From Pseudomonas palmensis (GTDB taxonomy: Bacteria > Pseudomonadota > Gammaproteobacteria > Pseudomonadales > Pseudomonadaceae): 46,289 nt of DNA. Position numbers and translations under genes: made by a program. Every line of letters begins with the position of its first letter. The first letter of the stretch is position 1. The notes beneath the pieces are model-generated. The model saw only the letters and a list, made by a program, of their open reading frames with translations, did no database searches and had not been told where the DNA came from. Of this stretch, positions 33,447-42,611 are shown piece by piece. Where the stretch lies: assembly GCF_017848315.1 (NCBI RefSeq), contig NZ_JAFKEC010000044.1, forward strand, positions 1 to 46,289. The letters run 5' to 3'.

Positions 33447-34394
33447 ATGCAAAAAAACATCACATCCCTGGGGTCGCTGAACTGGGACGACCTCAAGTTC
33501 TTCCTCGAAGTGGCGCGCACGCGCAAGGCCAGCAGCGCCGCCAAGCGCCTGGGCGTGGACTACACCACGGTGTCGCGGCGCATCAGTTCGCTGGAGGTGG
33601 CGCTGGGCACGTTGCTGTTCGAAAAGTCGCGCACCAGCGGCTTCGTGCTCACCGCCGAGGGGCAGCGCCTGCTCAGCTATGCCGAGGCCATCGAGAGCAC
33701 CCTGCACATGGCCTGCGAGCAGGTGTCCGGCTCGGGCGTGGCGCTATCGGGGCATGTACGCATGGGCTGCACCGAAGGCTTTGGCAGCTTCTTCATCACC
33801 CCGCAGTTGAGCCACTTTGTCGATGCCTACCCGGCGATCTCGGTGGATATCCTGCCGCTGCCGCACTTCATCAGCCTGTCCAAACGCGAGGCCGACATCG
33901 TGATCGCGCTGGAGCGCCCGGAACACGGACCCTATGTGTGCTGCAAGCTGTGCGACTACCGCCTGCGCCTGTACGCCACCCGCGACTACCTGGACAACCA
34001 CGAGCCGATCCTGCGCAGCAGCGACCTGGCCCGGCACCCGTTCATCAGCTACGTGGACGACCTGGCATTCAGCTCCGAGCTGCTGTACCTGGCCAACCTG
34101 CTGCCCACCGCCACCGCACACCTGCGCAGCACCAGCGTGATCGCCCAGTACGTGGCGGCCCAGCAGGGTCGCGGGCTGGCCATCCTGCCGTGTTTTCTGG
34201 CCGCACAGGACCCGCGGCTGGTGCCGGTGCTGCCGGGGGAAGTGGAGATTACCCGGCAGTTCTGGATGTACTGCCGGGAAGACTTGCGCAAGCTCAAGCG
34301 CATCACGCTGCTGTGGGACTACATCCGCGACGTGACCGAGCGCAACACGCCCCTGCTGATGGGCGAGTCGCACACGATGAGTTTTGCCGACTAG
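33447..34394 (+). CDS. LysR-family regulator divergent from mmsAB
   Basis: A 315-residue LysR-type regulator. LKFFLEVARTRKASSAAKRL is the winged helix start and DYTTVSRRISSLEVALGTLL (about 36-55) the recognition part. Residues 95-315 are the effector domain. ATG 33447 is used: the frame is open to 33333 but that part is not family-like and would cover the putative operator. It is divergent from mmsA and probably controls mmsAB. In P. aeruginosa the mms regulator is of the AraC type, so the symbol mmsR is not transferred. Its stop overlaps the yfiB stop (CTAG, 34391-34394). Confidence 0.88.
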   Translation: MQKNITSLGSLNWDDLKFFLEVARTRKASSAAKRLGVDYTTVSRRISSLEVALGTLLFEKSRTSGFVLTAEGQRLLSYAEAIESTLHMACEQVSGSGVALSGHVRMGCTEGFGSFFITPQLSHFVDAYPAISVDILPLPHFISLSKREADIVIALERPEHGPYVCCKLCDYRLRLYATRDYLDNHEPILRSSDLARHPFISYVDDLAFSSELLYLANLLPTATAHLRSTSVIAQYVAAQQGRGLAILPCFLAAQDPRLVPVLPGEVEITRQFWMYCREDLRKLKRITLLWDYIRDVTERNTPLLMGESHTMSFAD

Positions 34395-34891
34395 TCGGAG
34401 GCGACCACGATCGCCACGCGGCGGTTTTCGGTGCGCCCGGCGGCGGTGTCGTTGCTGGCCACCGGCTCGCGGCTGCCAAGGCCGCGGGTCTCGACGTTCT
34501 CCGGGCGCATGCCCACGCCCACCAGCACCCTGGCCACACTGGCCGCCCTGCGCGCCGACAGCTGTTCGTTGTAGCTGGCCTTGCCGGATGAATCGGTATG
34601 GCCATCCACCCGCACCCGCTCGATGTGCACCGACAGCAGCGCCTTGCCGATACGCTCGACGATCTCGCGGCTCTGGGTGTTGAGTGCATCCAGGTCGCTG
34701 CCGAACAGCACCTTGCCGGACAGGCCGAAGGTCCAGCCCTCGTCGGTGGGGGTGAACCCCTCCTGTTTGAGCACGGCGATCTGCTCGGGGGTCAGGCCCT
34801 TGGGCGGCGGGGTCTGGCAGCCGCCGAGGGCGAAAAGGGCCAGGGCCAGAAAGGCCAGGTGCAAGCGAAGGTATCGAGTCAGGTGAATCAC
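34391..34891 (-). CDS. yfiB: YfiB outer-membrane lipoprotein (OmpA domain)
   Basis: A 166-residue lipoprotein: the lipobox LGGC places the lipidated Cys at 25. A short linker follows (EGFTPTDEGWTF, about 44-55), then an OmpA-like peptidoglycan-binding domain (VDGHTDSSGKASYNEQLSA near 95-113). In Pseudomonas YfiB captures YfiR under envelope stress and so frees YfiN to make c-di-GMP. The start is GTG 34891 and overlaps the yfiN stop (GTGA). Third gene of yfiRNB. Confidence 0.94.
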   Translation of the reverse strand: MIHLTRYLRLHLAFLALALFALGGCQTPPPKGLTPEQIAVLKQEGFTPTDEGWTFGLSGKVLFGSDLDALNTQSREIVERIGKALLSVHIERVRVDGHTDSSGKASYNEQLSARRAASVARVLVGVGMRPENVETRGLGSREPVASNDTAAGRTENRRVAIVVASD

Positions 34892-36165
34892 GGTTCAGCT
34901 CCTGTTTTTGCGCTGGACGCAGAGAACTCCGCCTCTGCCGACTGGGGCCCGTCACGGGTGTGACGCTTGGCCTGGTACATCGCCGCATCGGCGGCATTGA
35001 GCAACTCGGCCGGGGTACGGCCGTCATCGGGAAACACTGCGATGCCAACGCTCAACGAGGTAACGACGCACTGCCCGTCCGGCAGGCGGATAGGCAGGCT
35101 CATGCTGGCGGCTATCTTGTCGGCGATACGCTGGGCATCCTCGAAGCGATGCAGAGGGGTAAGCAGCACCGCAAATTCGTCCCCCCCCAGACGCGCCACC
35201 AGGTCGTGCTCGCGCAGCTGCGCACGCACCCGGCTGGCCACGGCGACCAGCACCTCGTCGCCTGCGGCATGACCGTAGCTGTCGTTGATTTCCTTGAAGC
35301 GGTCGCTGTCCAGAAACAGCAGCGCCAGCCCGTCGCCATACTTGATCGCGTTGCGCAGGCTGCGGCTCAGGCGGCCCTCGAAGAACGCCCGGTTGGGCAG
35401 GCCGGTCAGGCTGTCGTGGCTGGCCTGGTGGGCCAGGGTCTCGTTCTCGCTCTGCAGGTGGTTTTGCCAGGCTTCCATTTCGTCGAGCAGGGCATTGAAG
35501 TCGTTGCCCAGCTCGTTGAGTTCGGCGATCTGGGTGGAGGGCACGCGCCGGTCGAAGCTGCGTTCGCGCCGCGCCGCATGGGCCACGCTGGCCAGCCCGC
35601 GCAGGGGCCCCACGATATCGGCGAACAGCCGGCGCGACAGGTACAGGGCACTTACCGCGCTGAGCGCCGTGCACAGCAGGATGCCCGCCAGACCACTGAG
35701 CAGAAAGCGCATCAGGCTGCCGCCCTGGCCAACCAGCTCGATGCGCCCCACCTGCTGGCCCTGGTGCACCACCGGCAGCCGGATCGGCTCTTCGAGCAGG
35801 GTCCGGGCGATCTTGAGCTCCAGCTGGTCGAGCATGCCGCCTTCACTGCGCTCCCAACTGGCCAGCAACTGGTCCGCATCGTCGAAGACCTTGACGTTGG
35901 CCACTTCCTCGGCCGCAGCAATCAGCGCCAGGGCTTCGTTGGCGGCGCTGCTGTCGTTGAACACCACCGCGGCCTCGACGGTGTAGTTGATCGAACGGGC
36001 AATCAGGTGAAGGTTGTGGTTGGCATAGACGCGCAATGCCAGCACCCCCAGCACGGTCAGCGAGATGCCGGCCAGCCCGATGGCCAGCAAAGCCACGCCC
36101 AGGTGCCCGCGGCTGAGCACCGCGCGCAACGTGGTCCGTTCGCGTGTCTTGAGCCAGCCGATCAT
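34888..36165 (-). CDS. yfiN: YfiN (TpbB) membrane diguanylate cyclase
   Basis: A 425-residue inner-membrane enzyme making c-di-GMP. TM1 is about 22-46, a periplasmic sensor lies about 47-150, TM2 is about 152-176, HAMP is about 177-230, and the GGDEF domain is about 245-405. The active site GGDEF is at 327-331 and the inhibitory site RxxD is Arg318-Asp321, five residues before it, so both catalysis and product inhibition should work. A 20-residue Ser/Ala-rich tail ends the protein. Start (ATGA) overlaps the yfiR stop. YfiR in the periplasm keeps it off. Confidence 0.96.
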   Translation of the reverse strand: MIGWLKTRERTTLRAVLSRGHLGVALLAIGLAGISLTVLGVLALRVYANHNLHLIARSINYTVEAAVVFNDSSAANEALALIAAAEEVANVKVFDDADQLLASWERSEGGMLDQLELKIARTLLEEPIRLPVVHQGQQVGRIELVGQGGSLMRFLLSGLAGILLCTALSAVSALYLSRRLFADIVGPLRGLASVAHAARRERSFDRRVPSTQIAELNELGNDFNALLDEMEAWQNHLQSENETLAHQASHDSLTGLPNRAFFEGRLSRSLRNAIKYGDGLALLFLDSDRFKEINDSYGHAAGDEVLVAVASRVRAQLREHDLVARLGGDEFAVLLTPLHRFEDAQRIADKIAASMSLPIRLPDGQCVVTSLSVGIAVFPDDGRTPAELLNAADAAMYQAKRHTRDGPQSAEAEFSASSAKTGAEP

Positions 36166-36737
36166 GGCTGCAGCGCTCGGCGCCGCGACAATTGCAGCAC
36201 GCTGGGATGGATGCGCACGCCACTGCGCGCCACCGAGTCGAGGTTCACGTCAAAGGCCACCTGGGTGTCCTTGACCCGCAGACAGAACAGGCTGCCGACC
36301 GTACAGGGGTCATCCGCTTCGCTGATGCTCAGCACCGGCTTGCCGTTGATCGCGCTGATGAGCTGGCTGCGCGCCTCGCCACTGAGCTTGCCGATGTACA
36401 CCGCGTCGCACTGGGTGAGGATACGCGGATCCCCCGCCAGCAGACGACGTACGGTCAGCGGCCGGCCGGTGGCCTGGGTGGTCCCCTTGACCAGGTCGTC
36501 GGCATATTCGGTAGGGCCGATCAGGCACAGGCGCAGCTGTTCGGGTTCCACCGGCCAGCGCGCGTAACTGAGGATACCCAGTACCACCTGGGTCACTGCC
36601 TTGGCCCGCTGCTCGGCCAGTGTGGCGGCTGCGGCGCCCTGGGCCATGCCGTGCAGCGGAAGTACCAGCACCAACGCCGCCAGCAGCATGAGCCTCCAGC
36701 GTTTTACACGTCCCGGTGTAAGGGCGGCGACCTTCAT
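36162..36737 (-). CDS. yfiR: YfiR periplasmic repressor of YfiN
   Basis: A 191-residue exported protein with a long signal peptide ending near AQGAAAA (residue 37). The cysteines at 71, 110, 145 and 152 match the two disulfides (71-110 and 145-152) described in P. aeruginosa YfiR, which respond to periplasmic redox. It binds the sensor domain of YfiN and blocks its activity. ATG 36737 has only a weak ribosome site. It is the first gene of the operon and lies 115 bases from recD, in a gap that must hold the promoter; I see no strong one. Confidence 0.95.
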   Translation of the reverse strand: MKVAALTPGRVKRWRLMLLAALVLVLPLHGMAQGAAAATLAEQRAKAVTQVVLGILSYARWPVEPEQLRLCLIGPTEYADDLVKGTTQATGRPLTVRRLLAGDPRILTQCDAVYIGKLSGEARSQLISAINGKPVLSISEADDPCTVGSLFCLRVKDTQVAFDVNLDSVARSGVRIHPSVLQLSRRRALQP

Positions 36738-36852
36738 ATAGGAAATCTCTTAAGACCATGCCTTGCGTGGGGGCAAGATAGCATAACGCCTGCTTTTCCC
36801 GCGAGGTCGCCTCCAAGGGCGGATCAGCCGAATCGTCGGCTGCGCCGGCGCC

Positions 36853-38931
36853 TTACACCTGTTCCAGCATCAGCCCGGAAATACGCTTGACCTTGCGCCG
36901 CACCGCCTCCTCGAAAATGCCCTGGCGCGGCTCTATCAGGCTGAAGCAGTCCTTGGCGCGGGTGATGCCGGTGTAGATCAGTTCCTTGGTCAACACCGGG
37001 TTCAAGGCGTCGGGAAGCACCAGAACCGTGTGGGAGAACTCCGAGCCCTGGGACTTGTGCACCGTCATGGCGTACACGGTTTCAACCTCACTTAACCGGC
37101 TGGGCAGGACGAATCTGACGCCGCCCTGGCCATCGTTCCGAGGAAACGCCACCCGCAGCAACGGTGTGGAGGCCTGGGCGTCCGGCAGGCGCAAGGCAAT
37201 GCCGATATCGCCGTTCATCAGGCCCAGACCATAGTCGTTGCGCGTCATCAGCACCGGGCGGCCTTCGTACCAGGGCTGTTCGCCATCGATCAGACCGGCC
37301 GCCGTCAGCACCTTGCCGACCCGCTGGTTCAGGCCCTCGACACCCCAGGGGCCCTTGCGCACCGCGCACAGCAGCTGGAAGCGCTCGAAGGCGCGCAGCA
37401 CCTTCAGTGCCCACGCCTCCCAGCGTGGATCGTCAGCGGCGGTATCCGGCGCCGGGCGGGTCTGGCGAATCAGGTGCAGGTACTCACGATAGCCCTGCGG
37501 GCTGTCGCCACCGCGGCCCAGCCCCTGCAGCAGCAGGGTGTCGAGCTTGCGGTCGTGCTCGCCGCTCAGGCGCAGGCTGTGCACGTCGGCAAGACCTTGC
37601 TCGAGCAGCGCACGGGCCTGTTCCGGCTGCTGACCGTTGACCTGGCGCGCCAGCTGGCCGATACCGCTGCCCTCACCAAAGCGGCGCGAATGGCGCAACA
37701 TCACCACTTGCTGGGGCAAGGGGTCGCGCTGGGCATCGCCCTCGACCAGGCCGCTGCCGGCCAGCGACTCGCCACTGACCTGCTCCAGCCAGCTGCGGGT
37801 GGCAGCGCTGTAGCGCCCGGCCTCGGCATCGCGGCACAGGTCGCCCAGCACTGCGCCGGCCTCGACCGACGCCAGCTGGTCCTTGTCCCCGAGCAGAATC
37901 AGGCGCGCATGCCCCGGCATCGCCGCCAGCAGGTTGGCCATCATTTCCAGGTCGATCATCGAGGCCTCGTCGACCACCAGCACGTCCAGTGGCAACGGGT
38001 TGCCGGCATGGTGACGAAAATGTCGCGAGCCCGGGCGATTGCCCAGTAGGCGGTGCACGGTGGAGACATCGCTGGGGATGTTGCTGCGCACGGCGTCACT
38101 GACGGCCAGCCGCTCCACCTGCTGGCCGATGGATTCGGTGAGACGCGCCGCTGCCTTGCCGGTCGGTGCGGCCAGGCGGATACGCAACGGGCGCCCGACC
38201 TCCACGGCCGGGGCCTGCAACAGGGCCAGCAGACGCACCACGGTGGTGGTCTTGCCGGTGCCGGGGCCGCCGGTGATGATGCTGAACGCACTGCGAGTGG
38301 CCAGCGCGCAGGCGAGCTTCTGCCAGTCGACCTGACCGGCCAGCGCCGAGCCTTCGAACAGCGCATCCAGGCGGGCGCGCAAATCGGCGGGCGTGGGTTC
38401 GGCCTGTTCCAGGCGTTCGCGCAGGGCACTGTCGATGCGCCGTTCATAGGCCCAGTAGCGGCGCAGGTACAGGCGCTGCCCACTCAACACCAGCGGGCCC
38501 GAGGCCTGCGCTTCACTGCTGCCCAGGGCAACCAGCGCGCTGCCTTGCAGGCGCTGGCACCAGGTGGCCAGATCGAGGCGCTCCAGCAGTTGCGAAGGCA
38601 GCAGCAAGGGGCCGGCCAGGGCATCGCCCTCGGGTGGCAACGACAGGGCAAAGTCAGGCTCGGCCAGGGTTTCGGCCAGGTCCAGACACACGTGCCCGTG
38701 CCCCAACTGGTGGCTGGCCAGTGCGGCGGCCAGCAGCACCAGCGGGTCGGCCTGCGGGTCGCGTTCGCCGAGGAAAGCCACGAAGGCGCGGTCCAGTGCT
38801 CGCAGCCAGCCGCGCTCGACCCATCGATCAAGCAGCGCCAGCAGGTCGGCGCCCACCGTCAACGGCGCCAGGGCCGCCAGATGCCCGGCATCCAGAGGGG
38901 TGGGCAACAGGTCGTCGAACGTGCGGCTCAT
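36853..38931 (-). CDS. recD: Exodeoxyribonuclease V alpha subunit RecD
   Basis: A 692-residue SF1 helicase, the fast 5'-3' motor of RecBCD. Walker A GGPGTGKT is at 221-228 and Walker B with the DEAS motif (DVLVVDEASM) near 313. C-terminal motif VI-like region: YAMTVHKSQGSEFS near 616 and YTGITRAKD near 660. Length is slightly above E. coli RecD (608) through the N-terminal part. The start overlaps the recB stop (ATGA). Last gene of recCBD. Confidence 0.97.
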   Translation of the reverse strand: MSRTFDDLLPTPLDAGHLAALAPLTVGADLLALLDRWVERGWLRALDRAFVAFLGERDPQADPLVLLAAALASHQLGHGHVCLDLAETLAEPDFALSLPPEGDALAGPLLLPSQLLERLDLATWCQRLQGSALVALGSSEAQASGPLVLSGQRLYLRRYWAYERRIDSALRERLEQAEPTPADLRARLDALFEGSALAGQVDWQKLACALATRSAFSIITGGPGTGKTTTVVRLLALLQAPAVEVGRPLRIRLAAPTGKAAARLTESIGQQVERLAVSDAVRSNIPSDVSTVHRLLGNRPGSRHFRHHAGNPLPLDVLVVDEASMIDLEMMANLLAAMPGHARLILLGDKDQLASVEAGAVLGDLCRDAEAGRYSAATRSWLEQVSGESLAGSGLVEGDAQRDPLPQQVVMLRHSRRFGEGSGIGQLARQVNGQQPEQARALLEQGLADVHSLRLSGEHDRKLDTLLLQGLGRGGDSPQGYREYLHLIRQTRPAPDTAADDPRWEAWALKVLRAFERFQLLCAVRKGPWGVEGLNQRVGKVLTAAGLIDGEQPWYEGRPVLMTRNDYGLGLMNGDIGIALRLPDAQASTPLLRVAFPRNDGQGGVRFVLPSRLSEVETVYAMTVHKSQGSEFSHTVLVLPDALNPVLTKELIYTGITRAKDCFSLIEPRQGIFEEAVRRKVKRISGLMLEQV

Positions 38932-41900
38932 GCGCTGTCTCCGGAAAACAGATCAGGTTGCTGCGGTGCGCTTGCGCCGCTGAACAGGGCATCGAGCCGC
39001 TCGATCAGCACGCGCGGCGGCTTGATGAAGTACAAGCCCTGGCTGGCCGCGTGCACCCCACGCAGGAACAGGAACACCGCGCCGCCCACATGCCGGTCGT
39101 AGTCGTAGTCGGGCAGGCGGGCACGCAGCTGACGGTGCAGGGCCAGCAGGTACAGCACGTACTGCAGGTCGTAGCGATGCTCGAGGATCGCGCCCTCCAT
39201 CGCCAGCTCGCTGTAGGCCTGGTCGTCGGTGCCCAGCCAGTTGGATTTGTAGTCGGCCACGTAGTAGCGCCCGTCGTGCTCGAATGCCAGGTCGATGAAG
39301 CCCTTGAACATGCCATTGAGCAGCGCCGACTGCGCGGCCGGTCGGGCTGCGCCGTCGTGGGTGTGGGTGCATACCAGGCGGTCGAGGGCCAGCACGTCGA
39401 CCTGATGGCTGGCGAACCAGAACTCCATCTCGATCTGGTACTGGCTCAACTGGCCCAGGGCAACCGGCGCACTGTCCGGTGCCAGGTGCAGCGGTGCGTT
39501 CAGCAGGTGTTCGAGCCAGTTGCCGAGGGTGTTGATCCAGCCGGTCCAGTCGCGCCGGTTGCAGCGCTGGGCCACGGTCTTGTGCAGTTGCTCGGGCGCC
39601 GCGACCACCTGGCCGAAGCCTTCGTGACCGGCCCATTCGAGCAGCCCGTGGAGGAAGGTGCCGGGGTTGGGGCCACGCGGGAAGCGGTGGATGTCGCCGC
39701 CCGTCGCCACGACTTCGCGCAGGGTCTGCGGATCGGCCGGTTCATCATCGAGCAGTTGCTGGGCCTGGGAGCTGTCGGCGGTGAGCAGCTCCTCGCCGAT
39801 GCGCAGTGCACTGTAGGAGGCGATCCACCAGTTCTCTGCGGCGCGGCGGCGCGGCTGGCGGGCCGGAAGCAGCTCGGCGGTGTTGCGCGGGGCCTGGTAG
39901 CGCTGGGTGTCGGCAATCGGCAATACCTGGCTGTGGATGGTCGCGCAACCTTCCTGCAATGCCTGCAGCCAGCCCTCAAGGGCGGTGGAAGCCGGCAGTA
40001 CAGCGCCGCCGCCCAGCAGGTAGCCGAGCGCGCAGCGGTGCAGCAGCGACTCCTTGCCGGTGCCGCGCTTGAGGTCCGCCACCCCCAGCCAGCACGCGTG
40101 CTGGGCACGGGTCAGGGCCACGTAGAGCAGACGCAGGTCTTCGGCCAGGCGCTCGTCATCGGCCAGGGCGATCTGCTCGGCATCAGGGGTCAGGGTCAGC
40201 TGGGCATTGCCCTGGGCGTCGTGCCAGCCCAGGGGCAGGCGCTTTCCGTCCACCGGCTTGGCGGTGCTGATGAAGGGCAGGAACACCAGCGGGTATTCCA
40301 GCCCCTTGGATTTGTGGATGGTCACCACCTTGACCAGTTGCTCGTCGCTTTCCAGGCGCAGGATCTGTTCTTCACCGGCCTGGCCGGAGCTGGCCAGGTG
40401 TTCGCTCAGGTGGCGGATCAGCGCCTGCTCGCCGTCCAGCTCGGTGGCCGCCTGCTGCAGCAGCTCGGCCAGGTGCAGCAGGTTGGTCAGCACCCGTTCG
40501 CCATCGCTGCGGCGCATCAGTACCTGGGGCAGGTCGAAGTCGTGCAGCAGGTGACGCAGCATCGGCAGCACGCCCTGGGTGCGCCAGAGGTGGCGATAGT
40601 CGCGGAACTTCATGACCCAGTGTTCCCACACCCGCTCGTCCTGGTTGAGCTGGGCCAGCCGGGTCAGCGGCAGGTCGAGGGTGACGCTGGCCAGCGCCGC
40701 CTTGAGCAGGCGCTCGCTGTCGGGTTCGGCGCAGGCCTTGAGCCACGCCAGCAGGTCGTGTGCCTCCTGGGCGGCGAACACCGAGTCCTTGTCCGACAGG
40801 TAGACGCTGCGTACGTCGCGGGCGGCCAGTTCGGCGCGGATCAGCTGGGCCTCGCGACCGTCGCGAACCAGGATCGCAATGTCCGATGGCAAACAGCCAC
40901 GCAACGCCTGGCCTGGCTGGACAAAACCGCAGGTGCCCAGTTGGCCGCCGTTGAGCAGGCTGACGATCTGGGTGGCGCAGCTGGCGGCTACCTGTTGGCG
41001 ATAGACCGCGCCGGACAGCGGCTCGTCGCTTGCCAGGTGCCATAGGTTGAGCGCTGCCAGGGGCTGCCCGTCGACCTGCAGGTGCTCCTTGCGCCCCTGC
41101 GCCCTGACCGCCACGAAGGGGACGGGGTTGTCGTCGCCGTCGCGGAACAGGAACGCCCCGCGACCGGCCTCGCGCTGTTCGGCGCGCATGAATACATGGT
41201 TGACCGCATCGACCATCGGCTGGCTTGAGCGGTAGTTGGTGTCCAGGCTGTGCAGCCGGCCGTGGGTGGCGCGTCGGGCGCCCAGGTAGGTGAAGATGTC
41301 GGCGCCGCGGAAGGCATAGATGGCCTGCTTGGGGTCGCCGATCATGAACAGCCCGGTTTCGCGCACGTCCTCCTCGATGCGATAGATACGCTGGAAGATG
41401 CGGTACTGCACCGGGTCGGTGTCCTGGAATTCATCGATCAGGGCCACCGGGAACTGTTCGCGGATCAGCCCGGCCAGGCGCTCGCCGGCCGTCCCGCCCA
41501 AGGCCGAGTCGAGACGCAGCAGCATGTCGTCGAAGCCCATTTCGGCGCGGCGGCGCTTTTCCTGCTCGAAGCGTTTCGACACCCAGTTGGCGGCGTGTTC
41601 GAGCAGGCGGGCGTCCGGGGTCGGCAACGCCTGCAGCTCCAGGCGCAGGCCGGGCATGGCATCCAGCGCCGGGTGGCTGGGCGGCTCGCCCTTCCAGGCT
41701 TCGGCCATGCCTTGCGGGGTGAAGCGGGTGAACCCGGTGCCAATATCCAGCTCCACCGCCTGCTCGTCCTGGGCCCAGGCCGCGATCTTCTCGCACCAGG
41801 GTTCGAAATAGCGCGGCTGCATCTTGCGCCCGTCCACCTGCTTGGCGGCATGTGCGGCATGGCACAGTTGCAGCAGTTCCTGGGCCCACTGTGCCCAGGG

Positions 41901-42611
41901 CGCCTTGAGCTGGCGCAGCCGTTCGGCACGTTGTTGCACCACCGCTTCGATCAGCGCCTGTGGGTCGGCGCTGTCTTCCTCGCTCCGCGTGCGGCCGAAC
42001 AGCGCGCGCACCCTGGGCAGCAATGCCTCGGGGCTGCTCCAGTGGCTGCGCACCCAGGCCAGGGCCTCGCCGTGCATGGGGTAGCAGAAGCGCCGCCAGT
42101 AGTCGCGCATGACCTGGCCGAGCAGCTCGCTGTGGTCGGTCTCCAGGGTCTGGGTGAACAGGCTGCCGCTGTCGAACGCGTGCTCGCGCAGCATCCGCTG
42201 GCACCAGCTGTGGATGGTCGAGACGGCGGCTTCGTCCATCCACTGCGCGGCAACGTCCAGGCGGTTGGCGCAGGCGGGCCAGGTGTCCGGGGCGTAGTGC
42301 TCGCGCAGTTGCACCAGCAAGGGGTCGGCTTCGGGCAGTTCGCCACGGAAGAACCGCGCCGCTTCGGCCAGGCGGGTGCGAATGCGCTCACGCAGCTCTT
42401 TGGTGGCCGCATCGGTGAAGGTCACCACCAGGATCTGTGGCGGCAGCAGCTCGCGCCCGAAGCCCTGCTCGCCGCCATGGCCGAGCACCAGGCGCAGGTA
42501 CAAGGCAGAGATGGTGAAGGTCTTGCCGGTACCGGCACTGGCTTCGATCAGTTGGCTGCCGTGCAGCGGGAAGGTCAGTGCCAGCGGCGGCTGGTGTGCG
42601 TGGACAGTCAT
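38928..42611 (-). CDS. recB: Exodeoxyribonuclease V beta subunit RecB
   Basis: A 1227-residue helicase-nuclease. Walker A ASAGTGKT is at about 24-31 and the DEXX box is IDEFQDTDPVQ. The nuclease active site VADYKSNWLG lies at 1118-1127 with Asp1120 and Lys1122. It unwinds double-strand ends in the 3'-5' sense and cuts DNA; it loads RecA after Chi. Overlap of four bases with both recC and recD indicates translational coupling of the three subunits. Confidence 0.98.
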   Translation of the reverse strand: MTVHAHQPPLALTFPLHGSQLIEASAGTGKTFTISALYLRLVLGHGGEQGFGRELLPPQILVVTFTDAATKELRERIRTRLAEAARFFRGELPEADPLLVQLREHYAPDTWPACANRLDVAAQWMDEAAVSTIHSWCQRMLREHAFDSGSLFTQTLETDHSELLGQVMRDYWRRFCYPMHGEALAWVRSHWSSPEALLPRVRALFGRTRSEEDSADPQALIEAVVQQRAERLRQLKAPWAQWAQELLQLCHAAHAAKQVDGRKMQPRYFEPWCEKIAAWAQDEQAVELDIGTGFTRFTPQGMAEAWKGEPPSHPALDAMPGLRLELQALPTPDARLLEHAANWVSKRFEQEKRRRAEMGFDDMLLRLDSALGGTAGERLAGLIREQFPVALIDEFQDTDPVQYRIFQRIYRIEEDVRETGLFMIGDPKQAIYAFRGADIFTYLGARRATHGRLHSLDTNYRSSQPMVDAVNHVFMRAEQREAGRGAFLFRDGDDNPVPFVAVRAQGRKEHLQVDGQPLAALNLWHLASDEPLSGAVYRQQVAASCATQIVSLLNGGQLGTCGFVQPGQALRGCLPSDIAILVRDGREAQLIRAELAARDVRSVYLSDKDSVFAAQEAHDLLAWLKACAEPDSERLLKAALASVTLDLPLTRLAQLNQDERVWEHWVMKFRDYRHLWRTQGVLPMLRHLLHDFDLPQVLMRRSDGERVLTNLLHLAELLQQAATELDGEQALIRHLSEHLASSGQAGEEQILRLESDEQLVKVVTIHKSKGLEYPLVFLPFISTAKPVDGKRLPLGWHDAQGNAQLTLTPDAEQIALADDERLAEDLRLLYVALTRAQHACWLGVADLKRGTGKESLLHRCALGYLLGGGAVLPASTALEGWLQALQEGCATIHSQVLPIADTQRYQAPRNTAELLPARQPRRRAAENWWIASYSALRIGEELLTADSSQAQQLLDDEPADPQTLREVVATGGDIHRFPRGPNPGTFLHGLLEWAGHEGFGQVVAAPEQLHKTVAQRCNRRDWTGWINTLGNWLEHLLNAPLHLAPDSAPVALGQLSQYQIEMEFWFASHQVDVLALDRLVCTHTHDGAARPAAQSALLNGMFKGFIDLAFEHDGRYYVADYKSNWLGTDDQAYSELAMEGAILEHRYDLQYVLYLLALHRQLRARLPDYDYDRHVGGAVFLFLRGVHAASQGLYFIKPPRVLIERLDALFSGASAPQQPDLFSGDSA

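Noticed and set aside
33447..34394. Naming the LysR gene mmsR
   Set aside because: MmsR of P. aeruginosa is an AraC-family activator; this is a LysR protein.
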